A DNA stretch of 64,000 nucleotides, from NCBI GenBank assembly GCA_035582835.1, contig JAYKAV010000411.1, positions 124,001-188,000 of the forward strand, read 5' to 3'. Under the pieces are notes generated by a model. The model saw nothing but the letters and a program-made list of their open reading frames with translations. It ran no database searches and had not been told where the DNA came from. Both the position numbers and the translations under genes were made by a program. This DNA is from Phoebastria nigripes (lineage: Eukaryota > Chordata > Aves > Procellariiformes > Diomedeidae). Positions 38,768 to 50,700 of this stretch are shown here, in pieces; positions within the stretch are counted from its first letter, which is position 1, and each line of letters begins with the position of its first letter.

Positions 38768-39908
38768 TGTGGTGGGTTGACCCTAGCTGGATGCCAGGTA
38801 CTCACAAAAGCTGCTCTATCACTCCCCTCCTCAACTGGACAGGGGGAGAAAAATACAACAAAAGGCTTGTGGGTCGAGATAAGGACAGAGAGATCACTCA
38901 CCAATTACTGTCACAGGCAAAACAGACTTGACGTGGGAAAATTACTTTAATTTATTACCAGAGTAGGGTAATGAGAAATAAAACCAAATCTTAAAAACAC
39001 CTTCACCCTACACCTCCCTTCTTCCCGGGCTCAACTTAACTCCCAATTTTCTCTACCTCCTCCCCTCCAGCGGCACAGAGGGACGGGGAGTGGGGGTTGT
39101 GGTCAGTTCATCACACATTCTTTCTGCCGCTCCTTCCTCCTCAGGGGGAGGACTCCTCACACTCTTCCCCTGCTCCAGCGTGGGGTCCTTCCCACGGGAG
39201 ACAGTCCTCCATGAACTTCTCCAACGTGGGTCCTTCCCACGGGCTGGAGTTCTTCAAAAACTGCTCCAGCGTGGGTCCCTTCCATGGGGTGCAGTCCTTC
39301 AGGAACAGACTGCTCCAGCGTGGGTCCCCCACGGCATCACAAGTCCTGCCAGCAAACCTGCTCCAGCGTGGGCTCCTCTCTCCATGGATCCACAGGTCCT
39401 ACCAGGAGCCTGCTCCACTGCAGGCTTCCCACGGGGTCACAGCCTCCTTTGGGGCATCCACCTGCTCTGGCGTGGGGTCCTCCACAGGCTGCAGGTGGAT
39501 ATCTGCTCCACTGTTAACCTCCGTGGGCTGCAGGGGGACAGCCTGCCTCACCATGGTCTTCACCACGGGCTGCAGGGGAATCTCTGCTCTGGCGCCTGGA
39601 GCACCTCCTCCCCCTCCTTCTTCACTGACCTTGGTGTCCGCAGAGTTGTTTCTCTCACCTATTCTCACTCCTCTCTTCCGGCTGCAATTGCTGTTGCGCA
39701 GGGTTTTTTTTTTTCCTGCTTCTTAAATATGTTACCACAGAGGTGCTACCACCATCNCTGATGGGCTTGGCCTTGGCCAGTGGCGGGTCCGTCTTGGAGC
39801 TGTCTGGCATTGGCTCTATCGGACACAGGGAAGCTTCCAGCAGCTTCTCACAGAAGCCACCCCTGTAGCCCCCCTGTTACCAAACCCTTGCCACGCTAAT
39901 CCAATACA
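38768..39908 (+). mobile_element. Avian ERV LTR, copy 2, with 5-bp target-site duplication
   Basis: A complete solo LTR of 1141 bp, starting TGTGGTGGGTTGACCC and ending TCCAATACA, with AAGTT duplicated at 38763-38767 and 39909-39913. TG...CA ends and a 5-bp duplication suggest class III (ERVL-like). The centre holds an array of about 45-bp units (39171-39600), each starting near TGCTCCAGCGTGGG. Bases 39080-39876 are identical to copy 1 (18929-18133) apart from Ns, whereas bases 38768-39079 differ from it by many substitutions and several indels. No internal retroviral genes. Antisense to PRKCE. The 223-codon open frame across it reflects the repeat array and is mirrored exactly in copy 1. Confidence 0.92.
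39171..39600 (+). repeat. Tandem array (about 45-bp units) inside LTR copy 2
   Basis: Units begin tgctccagcgtggg or close variants at 39171, about 39218, 39261, 39310, 39358, 39409 and further, down to tgctctggcgcc at 39585. GC-rich compared with the intron around it. This looks like a family-specific minisatellite within the LTR. Confidence 0.88.
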
Positions 39909-40535
39909 AAGTTTTAATTACGCATCAGATCTCTTGCCAGATCCTGCATGTAATTATACTACCAAGCAAATCCTTGTTGCTGCAGACACAATCACTAAAA
40001 CTTTGGACAAATGCTTCTAAAGAATGTAGCTGTGAAAATGTCTGCACTGAGGCACATGTTTATGTGATGCTTCTACCAGTTTGGAGTTTTGTACAGAAAT
40101 TAAGCTTTGTTTTAAAAAAAGTAAATCCCTTAAATTGTATTACGCGTACAAAAAGACAAGTTCTTCATGTGTGGGCTGCTCTCTTTGAACGGCCTCCCAC
40201 ATAAACTACTGCACATTTCTCCTAAAATCAGACACTTATCTCAAGAAAAATAGATGTGCATTTCTTTCACCAAATTAGTTTGTATGACTGTGAGCAAAAC
40301 CATTTTTAAAAAAACGGTATTTGCTTAACTGCCAGAAGTTTATTTTTTGTTATGATAATCATTCAATATTCCACTTTCAAGCTTGCCAATTCATAGTTTA
40401 CCAATATCTTGGGTTTAATCAGTAGCATCTACAGCATTATAGCGTCATTAATAATTCTACTAAAAGCACCAAAAACTACTTCACATAAACTTGATTTACT
40501 GAACTCATTTATATTGCCAAGGCTGCCAGGGGTCC

Positions 40536-40549
40536 GGGGGGGGGGGGGG
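40536..40549. repeat. G14 homopolymer
   Basis: Fourteen consecutive G, followed shortly by the palindromic NotI-like core ggccggcc at 40564-40571. Confidence 0.85.
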
Positions 40550-41542
40550 AGTTAAATGCACTATGGCCGGCCATTAATTTTGAAATACTGTCAAACCATC
40601 CTCAGTCTAGCTTTCATTATTAATTTGTAACTAACTGTTCACTCGCTCAGCTGTAATCTTTCACGGAGAACTGTTTTTTAAAAAATTTTAAACAGAAGAC
40701 AAGGCACCAACACAAAAATGTAATGGGAACTTCCCCTAAGGAGTCACCTTTTTAAAATTTCCTCACATCCCACTCTATGACAATTCATCCCTATAACAGA
40801 TGACTCTAAGCTTTTTCTTACCACTCAGTGCTACACAACCTTGCTGGTGAGAAAAGGGAGATCCACAGCTCACTATGAATGCAGAGGAGAGGCGGGGGAG
40901 CGCTCTCCCGTTTCCTTGGGTGGGAAAGGAAATTGCAGAGTCCTTTGCTTGTGATTTCTCTGGCAGATAGGAGCCAGCAGAGACAGGAAACTGAGAAACC
41001 TGCCTTCTCTTCCCTGCTGCCTGCAGTGCCCCACGTCAAAGGATGCTGGTGGGGTGAGCTGCTGAGGCTGCTGCTCCCCAGATCCCCTCAAATAAAGCAT
41101 GGTGCCCACACGGAACAGCCCACTCAGGCAGGTCAGACAAGACAGCGTTCTGCTCTGCCCTGGGTTGTCCTGTACGGCACGGGCATCCCTCCCTTCCTTC
41201 CCCTTCTTTCAAACTCAGAGGACCAGACAACTCTGTCAAGTACATTTGAGAATATCAGCAATACCTACATTTTAGTCAAAGATGCCATATGCTGTGATGT
41301 GAGATTACTTATTATTTCTGACAAGACCTGTATGTTGGTACATTACCATCTCCTCTTGAGGTTTTGCAATCTCTACTACCAGTCTCTAGATGTTGTGCTT
41401 TTGGGACTGTAGTGTTGTGGAAGAGATTCTGGGTCCTCTATGTGAAATATACACACGTTGATACTTTATTAAAGAACCTTCAGGTAAATATTCTCTTGGA
41501 TATTCAATATGANATAAATAGTAATTTTGTTTTCACAGGCTT

Positions 41543-41600
41543 TTAAGGTATTATAAAAGGTATTCTAAAGGTATTACAAAAGGTATTACAAAATACCTTT
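41543..41600. repeat. About 12-bp tandem repeat ending in a perfect hairpin
   Basis: Four imperfect copies of aaaggtatta(c/t)a. The last unit forms a 9-bp perfect stem, AAAGGTATT (41579-41587) with AATACCTTT (41592-41600), and a 4-nt loop. Confidence 0.8.
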
Positions 41601-41850
41601 CATAAAACAAAACAGAAGACATTCACTTTTGGCAAAAGCAGAAACATGAAAATGTCACCATTATATTAAACAAAGAGCTCTAGTAAACTGCTCAGTCCTT
41701 CTGGAAAACAAAGTTTTGCCTCTTCCAGAGGAAAAATGTAAGAAAATTTCCAGGGTTAAATGTTTATTCTACCGACCTATTTAGTGCACAAATGCAGTAA
41801 AATTGGATATAGATCTAGGGCTAACTTTTGGATGTATCATGGGCAATAAG

Positions 41851-41935
41851 GGTGGTGCATGTGTGTGTGTCTGCATGTATATATACACATACATATCTAT
41901 ACACATGCACACGTGCATGCTCACACGCACAGCAC
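41851..41935. repeat. (TG)n/(TA)n/(CA)n alternating purine-pyrimidine tract
   Basis: Short TG repeat, then TA and CA-rich segments including catgcacacgtgcatg. Degenerate dinucleotide repeat; open frames rich in Cys/Val/Tyr here come from it. Confidence 0.85.
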
Positions 41936-44859
41936 CAGCAGGCCAGAAATGCATCTTTTTTTTTTTCCTCCATCTTTGTCTTTCCTCCCGCATCCCAAGT
42001 CTGCTAGAACAATATGAAGGAAGTATTAGCAAGTTTCTGCAAATGCAAAAACCCAAACAAAACTACATAGGCCTAAACGAATTAACTGCACACTCATTGC
42101 ATAATAATTACATTTAGCATATGCAATGCAAAAATTACCTCATGTAATGACCATCAAGATGCTCACAAAATAACAAGACATTCTTGATACTGATTATTTT
42201 TCAGGGTAGAAAGTTTTCTCCACTGTCTGTAAGGATCGCACGCCTAGCACATTAATTCCTCTATGTTTTATAATTATGCTGCCAATTAATGCCATTTAAA
42301 GAGCCAAGATCATACAAAAAAATATACAAAATAAGATCATCCACAGAGAAACAGTTATACTATGTGACAGTTTTTTAATTCCACCCTTTTCTTCTTTTTC
42401 AGCAGAACTTTAGCAAGTAAAAGTTCATATTAATAAAAAGAAAGAATCAGACTGTTATTTGTATAAGTATGAGAAGAATTTGAGATGCAGGCTGGATTGG
42501 ATAAGGGTAGCTCTAGATAATTTCGAAGTGTTCAGCAGCTAGTATGTTCCAAGCAGCGCCTAAGAGTGATTTTAAAGGAAGGTATTTAAACAATTGTGGC
42601 CTGAACAGTTGAACAATCCCAGCCAGTTCTTGATGCAACTAAATACGTCTCTCTTTATAGAAAGAGGGGAGACAAATTAAACAAACAAGCAGAAGTTAAC
42701 AACAGTGCTACCAGTTTAAAACTTTTTTTTTTTTTTTTCCTTCAAAAAGAGCAGGTGACTTTTGGAGATGGGTATCTCCACACATATTTAGGTTTAATTC
42801 TAGTTATTTATGTTCTGACCATCTGGTCTATTTGACCAAATCTAGGAAAAACCAGCTTAAGACTACACACTGAGAAAAGATGCATAATTAAAACAGGTAC
42901 ACTGTATTTCTCACCTTTGCAAATTACAGAGAGGAAAATTTTACTACTAGTAGCTGCAGCAAATAATCAGAACTATCTGCATGGGGTTTTCCCATAGTTT
43001 TAGAAAAGTTTTCCCCTTCTCTCCATTCCAGCCAGAAACATATAGAGAGTGGTCCTGTCCCTGTGCTAAGGCAGATACCTAGTCCATCTAGCTTCAGCCA
43101 TCTCCATCTCCTCTGAGATAACAGTCANCTTTCTATCAGCACCAGGACCTCAGATGTTACAGAAGTATTTTATAATGCATGATGGTAGTCTTTTAACACT
43201 TTCAGGTAGATATGAAAATTGAGCCAAACTTGCAGCCTTTTTCCATCATGGTATTTTTGCCTTAGACTCTGGGATTTGGCCAGACTGCCAGGGTCTGATT
43301 TCATTAAGCTTGAATAGTCTTTTGCAAAACCTAGTTTATGACTATGTGATAAATTGCTTTTTCTATTTGTATATTAATAAGCTCGAGGAGGTTAAAGGCA
43401 GCATTCTGGACAAAACAGTGTTTATTAAACTGAGAAAAAAAGCTGGACAAAGCTTTTTTTCCCCCTTTTTTTCCCCAAAACGACTTATCTAGCCTACTTA
43501 AATTCACCATAAACCCACATTTAAATTTCTAGAATACTCCTAGAAAGAATAAAGAATTTCAAATGTTTCTCTCAATAGCTGAACATATTTTAACCTGGTC
43601 TTTTTGCTTATTGTACTGCAAATCATAAAACCTGCACAGACTACAGTCCACACTACAAGAAAACAACCACTGAGCACACACACCGGTGTAATCATCACCC
43701 CGGCTTCATACGAACCTTATTGGCAGTAATGGCCCCACCACAGATACCTGTGTGCTCCTTGATGCTATACAGACAAAACCAGCTGCAAACATTATCCCGA
43801 ACACACTAAGGTGACACAGCTGATGCACTGTGTCAGCTTATTACTAACCAGGTGTTTCAATTTCTTTCATATTTCGGCACACTTACAAACGTCTCTCTTG
43901 AAATACAAGCTTTAAGTAAAGGTTGATAGAAAACTATGAAGAGAAATAGTTTTGCCTTTTTTTAACTAATTTATTGCTGGAAATATTTCACTCGATTTTT
44001 AAACTGTTAGTAAAACGTTGAATGTTTCAGATGAGTGAAAAGATAAGGAGCTTTGCCACGTGGACAGATCGGAAATGGCAGATGATGACAAAGCAAATAT
44101 CCCAAGGAATACAAAGAACTTTACCAGCTCTTCTACGAAAGTTAAGCTCCAACCACAGCTGCAGACCTACTGTTTAACCCCAACCCTAGGAATGTAAAGT
44201 TCTGTTCTGCATCGCACATCCCTTAATTAAGCAGCGAAGCAATTCTCTGATCTAACACCTTTGCAAGTGTTATTTAAGGATGTTAATGCAGAAATAGATT
44301 TTTCCTGCTCAAGAAGTGACAGTATTTCTCTGCTTTATAACCTCTCTAGTGCAAATATTATCTTTTCGGCTTTCTAGTTTTCTCTCTTCATCATTCTGAT
44401 GCAATGAAGTCCATGCTTCTTAGAAATGCTCCCCAATTTATGGAATAAGCCTGAGTAACAACTGGTGTAAATTTAGTGCTACACCAAGTGTGAGATGATC
44501 TCAAAACATTCAAACATTTCTCCATCTCTATACTGACAAAGGCGTAAAAGTCAATGGTAAATCTACTTGAGCAGTAGATGACATGGACACAGGACTTCCA
44601 GTGAGTTTATCTGTCAACTTTCCAGAAAGAAAGGAATGAGATTTAGTCTATATTTTAGATATTATAATAAAATAAAAAATAATGCAAGTACCGCATCTAT
44701 CGTATCCACATAGATAGAGCTCTTACCCACATAAATGACACCTATAACATGTTTGCCAAATTTCTATATAGACTCCCAGAAGGGAACCAAGACCTCAAGT
44801 ATGACAGCATCCATTATATCAAATTTACTGGGACATAATTTTATTTTTAGGAGACAAAT

Positions 44860-45877
44860 AATTATGAGGAATTGGTTGGATGGTTGCATCCAGAGGGTAG
44901 TGGTCAACGGCTCAATGTCCAGATGGAGATCAGTGACGAGTGGTGTCCNGCAGGGGTCCGTATTGGGACCGGTACTGTTTAATATCTTCATCAATGACAT
45001 AGACGGTGGGATCGAGTGCACCCTCAGCAAGTTTGCAGATGACACCAAGCTGAGTGGTACAGTCGACATGCCTGAGGGATGGGATGCCATCCAGAGGGAC
45101 CTGGACAAGCTCGAGAAGTGGGCCCGTGTGAACCTCATGAGGTTCAACAAGGCCAAGTGCAGGACCGGGGCAACCCCCGGGATCAATACAGGCTGGGGGA
45201 TGAAGGGATTGAGAGCAGCCCTGCCGAGAAGGACTTGGGGGTACTGGTGGATGAAAAGCTGGACGTGAGCCAGCAATGTGTGCTCGCAGCCCAGAAGGCC
45301 AACCGCATCCTGGGCTGCATCAAAAGCAGTGTGGCCAGCAGGTCGAGGGAGGTGATTCTGCCCCTCTACTCTGCTCTGGTGAGACCCCACCTGGAGTACT
45401 GCGTCCAGCTCTGGAACCCTCAGCACAAGAAAGACACGGACCTGTTGGAGTGGGTCCAGAGGAGGGCCATGAAAATGATCAGGGGGATGGAACGCCTCTC
45501 CTATGAAGAAAGGCTGAGAGAGTTGGGGTTGTTCAGCCTGGAGAAGAGAAGGCTTTGGGGAGACCTTATTGCAGCCTTTCAGTACTTAAAGGGGGCTTAT
45601 AAGAAAGATGGCGGCAAACTTTTTAGCAGGGCCTGTTGCTAAGGGTAGACTTAGGCTAGATATAAGGAAGAAATTTTTTACAATGAGGATGGTGAAACAC
45701 TGGAACAAGTTGCCCAGAGAGGTGGTAGATACCCCATCCCTGGAAGCATTCAAGGTCAGGTTGGACAGGGCTCTGAGCAACCTGATCTAGTTGAAGATGT
45801 CCCTGCTCACTGCAGGGAGGGTTGGACTAGATGACCTTTAAATGTCCCCTCCAACCCAAACTATTCTTAATTCTATG
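44860..45877 (+). mobile_element. 5'-truncated CR1 LINE with broken reverse transcriptase
   Basis: About 1 kb of CR1 on the plus strand. It starts inside the reverse transcriptase: MRNWLDGCIQR, then [18 protein letters not shown], then the catalytic-site FADD at 45032-45043. After about 45165 the frame is broken by a small deletion (NKAKC then out of frame), and resumes as [14 protein letters not shown] (from about 45224) and [20 protein letters not shown] up to a stop near 45640. A third frame then gives LDIRKKFFTMR to a stop at 45788-45790. The 3' UTR is typical (ggttggactagatgaccttt), ending in attcttaattctatg, a decayed form of the CR1 8-bp terminal repeat. No duplication is expected for CR1. 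Not functional. An antisense open frame over 44764-45426 is a shadow. One N at 44949. Confidence 0.95.
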
Positions 45878-47756
45878 TGATACTGTAAAAGCATTGTTCT
45901 CTCAGTTAAAATAGTTGGCGGTTAAAATCATCTTGCAAAGAAAGATACATAATTCACACTCTTTAATATAATAAAGATATTAAAGAGGACACTTTTTGCC
46001 ACAACATCTTGGCTTTTCTGATCATTTCTTATACTTTAAATGAGAAGAGTAAGCTTCCTGCTATTTTTATAAAAAGTCTTCCATGACTTTTATTTTTAAA
46101 ATGCTTCTTCTGCCACTTACTTCAAAAACTGTAGAATGATGAAGAATTAGCTGGAAGGAAAACTTCATGAGTCCCACTGAAGCAGTCTATTCTGGAACAC
46201 CATTTATAGAAATGCCATTTTGTCATTTTTACCCTCAACAGAAACTGTATGTGATATTTCCACCCTTATACAACTGAACTCATTATACTGTTTCCATAAC
46301 AACAAATAGCAGTACATGAAATTAGATCCCAATAAGTTTCTGAGAAAATTAAGTTACAGACTGCTAATGTGTCTCTTAGAGACTCATGCAGTGTATGAGA
46401 AACCAAATCTGCAAAGCTGGCAATGTGGGTACCTTATAATAGTGGTACAAGAGGTTAATATCTCATGAAGAGAATCAAGGAAATACTGCCTTAGCCTATA
46501 CCCACTAGGTAAGAAAAATCTCTGTTTGACAAAGTCTATACGGATGGATACATTTAACTCACTGTTTTATCCAAGAGTTGCCCAAATAGCAAATGCTTCA
46601 GAAAAAAAAGAGTAACCACTCCATGGGGTGGATTATCAGACAGTAGCCTGTTGGAAAATTTCTTCCTAACTCTTAAAGACTCCTACAGTCCTTCCTTTCT
46701 GTTCCAGGTAAAACANACAATTGAAGTCTCTAAACTTTTATAATTGTCTATAGCTGAAGACTATATAGAATTAATTTCTTTTGGACACTGCTTTGATTTT
46801 GTAAAACAAAAGAAGTGAAATGAGCCCATGACTGAGCTCCTCTCAAAGGAACTTGGTCTTAACACAGCACCTACTGAACTCCAGGGCTAAGCTCTGTTGC
46901 TGCTCTAATTCAAATAATTTTAACCTTGCAGTGACCTGTAACACCATCGCCACACACACAATATAGCCAAGTGTAAAGTCTGTTCCAAACTAGAAGTTAG
47001 GGAAAGAGCCTTCTTTCCTCAGTAGAGCCTGTTTTTGTATCTGTTCAATGATGACAGACAAAGGCACACCTAACAAGTTTAATGGAATTTAATAAAATAT
47101 TGCTACAAACCCGTAAGACAGTAATGACGCCAGATCACGCTACTTCTTTCTCTCTCTCTTCTCCCCCATCCTTCAACTTCCAATGGCAAGCAGCTGTACA
47201 GCATTCCTCTGACTCAGAGGAACGGAGGAAAGAATGATGGTGGTGCCTAAATCTCAATAAAAAGCATCATTCTTCTGAACTGTTGATTTGCTTCTTGTAC
47301 AAAGCACGTATAACTTTTCATACAGCAAAGCAACATCCTGCATTACATACCTATCTATGGGCCACAAGTATGCAAGGATGGCAAAAAAAGGAAAAATTCA
47401 AAACTTGACTCTGTCTTAGCCCAATGGACTGCTTGTTTCAGACACTTAGACACTGAATTTTCAACATTTGAAAGATGTAAGCTGGTTACCGAGAGAAAAA
47501 ACTGTCTGAAGCTTAAGCTAGATAGTGAGATTTTCATGGGCAAACTCTTTCCAAAAGATTTTTATCTGTCATTCATAATGCTCTTTTACATAGCCATAAT
47601 AAATAGTCAGAATGCAGTAGAGGAGTAAATGGATATCCTGGGGAGAGACCAGCACTCAGAATATTTGTCTGCAGGGGACACATAACTAGCCAAATTCAAG
47701 GACTGAAATCCAGGCATTCTGCCATAACTCACATGGCCTGAGGACCTAACAAAAGC

Positions 47757-47796
47757 ACAAATAAATAAATATATAAATAAAAATAAATAAAATAAA
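47757..47796. repeat. (AAAT)n-type simple repeat
   Basis: Repeats of aaat/aaataaa with interruptions. Confidence 0.85.
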
Positions 47797-50700
47797 GGAC
47801 ATTGTCAAGGCCAGAAAGTCTAAAATTAGCCACAGTAGCCATGTTTTGATTTGTATTGCACAAGCCCTTTTCTGTGCCAGGCAGTCTCTTGTGCTGGTCA
47901 GGTTACATATCAAAGCAGATGAATCCTCCTCATTACTATACAGAGACAGACCATTACTGTCTTTCAGCACCTGCTTTCTTCTCCGATTTGAATGAACAAG
48001 AAGGCAAAAAGGGCAGAATGTTCATGCTTCTGTCACAACGTTATTGCCACTTCAAACCAGATGACGCAGAGTTGCACAAAAGGGACACCTTATTACAACA
48101 TATGCCAGACACCTTTCTTTGTGGGAGATTGAATTGTCATAGCAATAAAGTCTTCATCTACACCCTACTGAAAAACGGTTCTTCAAAGCATAACAATCCA
48201 TCAGTTTAGGAACACAAACTAGATTTCAAATATGTACTTTACATCTTAAAAATCTGCTACATTACAGTTTTCTTGCAAGAACTAAATTCCATTTTAAAGT
48301 TTCCATCATCTTACTGTGTGTTGCTCCTGAACTTCAAAAGGACTCACTCATCAAGTATTTGCTCTAATTCAAAATAATCCTACTGTCCTAGTAATGTTCA
48401 CAAATATAGAGGCCTGATCTACAAAAAGTAATTGCGAGCATATAAATCAAAATACAGTTCCTTCAGTGAGGGATCTGATAATTTGCAAGAACAAATATGT
48501 AGAAACAATCCCTGCTCTGAGCCTGTTGCGATGTCCACAAAGGTGTATTTTTTCCCTAGTCCTTATAGCAATCACAATATAAAGTAGAAGTACATAGTAT
48601 GCATTCACAGTAAAATGCCTTTTACCAGTTTACTCATACTGAAAAGGTTTCGGTAGAACAGCTTGCATGTAGGTACGTAAGTACTGAGTGCAACAAAACT
48701 GTTTTTTTTTTTACGCTGAAAGCCATCTTCAGGGATAACTCACTCCATGATGAGCCTAGGACATGTAGTCAGTGCACGTGAAGGACAGAGGACTTCCTGC
48801 ATTCAAATTTGAATCACTTTTGATATTATTAGGAAATATTGTCAGTCACCCATATCTGGATGCAAGTGTAGATTATGACCATTTTCCAAATAATTCATCT
48901 TTCAAGTACTAAATACAGAGCAGGGTTAGCTTCTAACCTCAATAACCCAAATGCAAATTTCAGCCTTTTGAAAACAAAGACAGTAAGGTATCCTCTGGCT
49001 GACAAAACAGACATAGAAGGAGAAATATTCATCAGCAGGACATCAGAAAACTAAGAGCACCTGTGATCAAAACAGCTTTCTGCACAAGAACAGAGCAGGT
49101 CATTGCCACTGGTACACTCCTGTCAATTTGGCACATGGACCAGTCAAGCTGGGTAGGACAGNAGCAACGCAGAGAACTCCTATCCCATTTACAAGGCCAG
49201 GTCAGCATGGTTTCCCTACAGTCAACTAAGAGGTTGTAGACACAAACAAATTTCTATGAAGTAAAATAGGAACTTAAATTAACAATTCGTCAATACTCCA
49301 AAATGAAAGAGGATTGAGAAATTCATGTTTGCTTTAGGTCAAGAGCATGCATACAGCAATCATCAGACATAGTGGATAACACTGCAGTAGAAAAAACTGA
49401 TAAAATAATCAGTTCCTAATCCATTACATGTGAAGAACCTTTTGTATCTCCTTTAAACCAACACAGTAGTTAATGGTGAAGAAAACAACTTCAAAACAAG
49501 AAAGATCAAATGTCTGTAAGGACAAAATACAGACAAAAAGCCCTTAAGTTTACTGCTTTTGAGACCATCTTATTAATTTTACAACAAATTATTCCTTCAG
49601 TCTAGTGAATAAGACAGGAGAAAAGTAGCTGTTACTCAGCAGAGAGCCACATATGCATGTGATTGCCTCATTGATTCTTCAATAATATAAGCTTCCACTG
49701 CAAAAATAGTTTCTACTCCTTGTAAAATAGATAACCCTCTCCAACTGATTAGATATGACACCCAAAGGTTTCTTCAGACAGAAAGAAAAAACAACGGATT
49801 GTTGTAAAAAAATCCCCAACAAAAACCCCAACATAGCCCCTCTCCACCTCCCCCACTTCTCTTACTGCTTTAAGTTTCAAGTCCAGTAGTGACAAGTTCA
49901 TAATGATTTCAAATACCTTCTAATCTACAGATCACTGTAACAGATACAATCAGCAGGCATATTCTTGGATAAAATGCTGGCAACTTGAGTAAAGTCAAGA
50001 TCTGTAAATATCAGCACTGTTACCATTCCTCCTGCAGGATTTCCAAAAATAGGTCGCTTGCTTATTGAACAAGAAGTTGCAAATAGCTTGATACGTTTTC
50101 AAGATCTTAAAACAGTTACAGATAATTAAGCTGAAGTTTTGATTTTTGTATGGAGTTTTCAAACGTAAAAAGAGACAGTGTCACTACTCAATTAAGGTCA
50201 CCTTAGTCCTTTGGAAACTTTGAGAAAAAGCAGTACCTAAGCTAATAAAAAAAAAGCCCACAAAGTAAAAATAAAAGAATAAAAAGGCCAAAGCACGTGA
50301 AGTTTTTCTTTAAGTTTTTTTTTTCCTCATACGTTTGCTTACCATTGCTACTCTTACAGTGTGCAACTAAAACTAAATATCTAGAGGTTAATAACTTGAC
50401 TTTCTGTTCCTAATAACTTTCATCTCAGAAAAGATTCCACAATTTCCACTTGCCTGAAGCATCCATAATTACACTGAAAAGAGAAATAAACTTTATTAAC
50501 AAACTGCATGTTGTACTATGAGTGGCACTGAGTTTCTCTACCTCTCTTCTTTGGCAAGACCCAGAAATTGCTGTTGGGAAAGATGAATGTTTTATTTTTA
50601 AAGTTTTATTGAATATAGAAAGTATTAATACTTAAACTTAACCTGCCTTTTCATAAATGCAGTAAAGACATCCAGTGCTGCTATCGCCTTTACACATTTT

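Larger units (their letters stand above)
39914..44859 (-). other. PRKCE: PRKCE large intron, no supported gene
   Basis: Contains a G14 run at 40536-40549, a GC-richer patch at 40860-41230 with a 177-codon open frame (not accepted as a gene), short tandem repeats at 41543-41600, a TG/CA-rich stretch at 41851-41935 and a 16-T run at 42723-42738. Otherwise AT-rich unique sequence. Confidence 0.65.

Noticed and set aside
44764..45426. 220-codon open frame antisense to the CR1
   Set aside because: Shadow of the CR1 reverse transcriptase region on the opposite strand; CR1 antisense frames are routinely open and not genes.
47856..48209. 117-codon plus-strand open frame
   Set aside because: No recognisable family, mixed composition, no supporting splice or promoter signal; compatible with chance.
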